From Muribaculum sp. (GTDB lineage: Bacteria; Bacteroidota; Bacteroidia; Bacteroidales; Muribaculaceae), in the NCBI GenBank assembly GCA_023664085.1, contig JAMPGE010000015.1, positions 1 through 42,220 on the forward strand: a stretch of 42,220 nucleotides of DNA, given 5' to 3'. Position 1 is the first letter of the stretch, and each line of letters opens with the position of its first letter. Below, piece after piece: positions 42,168-42,220 of this stretch. The notes beneath the pieces were generated by a model that saw only the letters and a list, made by a program, of their open reading frames with translations, had not been told where the DNA came from and did no database searches. The position numbers were made by a program, and so were the translations under genes.

Positions 42168-42220
42168 ATGTCGCTAAATTAAGAACTGTCGGGGTTCGCC
42201 TCGGAGAGGCGGGATTCGTG
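42168..42220 (+). repeat. 143-bp palindromic element, copy 3, cut by the window edge
   Basis: The first 53 bp match copy 2: ATGTCGCTAAATTAAGAAC, then CTGTCGGGG and the palindrome CGCCTCGGAGAGGCG at 42197-42211, then GATTCGTG. It begins 43 bp after the stop of the large secreted protein. The remainder lies outside the window. Confidence 0.85.

Overview
The window reads as chromosomal DNA of a Bacteroidales bacterium, most likely a gut member close to Muribaculaceae. This is inferred from gene content and promoter style, not from a marker-gene comparison. Supporting signs are Bacteroides-type promoters (TAnnTTTG at -7, sometimes TTTG/TTG at -33), weak Shine-Dalgarno sites, GldE, DUF4421, DUF6089 and DUF6242-like proteins, Omp28 and cleaved-adhesin domains, C-terminal sorting-like tails, and the conserved order DUF6089-uppS-bamA-ompH-ompH-murI. 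No rRNA, tRNA, CRISPR array, prophage or intact transposase was seen. Nearly all genes are on the + strand; pnp, a small membrane protein and an HU gene are on the minus strand.

Layout. 0.2-3.7 kb: a sugar-type DegT aminotransferase overlapping mltG, then a DUF4421 envelope protein. 4.0-6.1 kb: a secreted repeat protein ending in a sorting-like tail. 6.2-8.5 kb: pnp on the minus strand between two strong hairpin terminators and its own promoter. 8.8-9.9 kb: a thioredoxin-fold lipoprotein lacking CxxC. 10.4-12.4 kb: a class A acid phosphatase and a phosphate-selective porin, a likely phosphate-scavenging pair. 12.5-16.4 kb: a SUI1-family factor and an AddA-like helicase-nuclease. 16.6-19.4 kb: gldE overlapping a phosphopantetheinyl transferase, then mgtC/sapB. 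19.4-22.8 kb: a small membrane protein, argS and a BAX inhibitor-1 family protein. 22.9-26.2 kb: HU, then two rhomboid proteases and a membrane-anchored EEP-family hydrolase in one probable operon. 26.3-29.5 kb: an M3 dipeptidase and ribD. 29.6-37.7 kb: an envelope-biogenesis block (DUF6242-like lipoprotein, DUF6089, uppS, bamA, two ompH/skp genes, murI). 37.7-42.1 kb: a TPR protein and a 1266-residue secreted multidomain protein carrying an Omp28 domain.

The genes are mostly ordinary; the least explained material lies between them. A roughly 143-bp element with terminal inverted repeats and internal palindromes occurs twice in full (9.9 and 36.0 kb) and a third time cut by the right edge (42.2 kb). 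Separately, three loci (9.84-10.14, 18.60-18.70 and 21.69-21.91 kb) share a composite layout: a GGAATTA/GGAATGA heptamer run, a short AT-rich bridge, then a 9- or 10-bp tandem array. In the first locus the 143-bp element sits inside the composite module. These two families are the best candidates for something not yet described.
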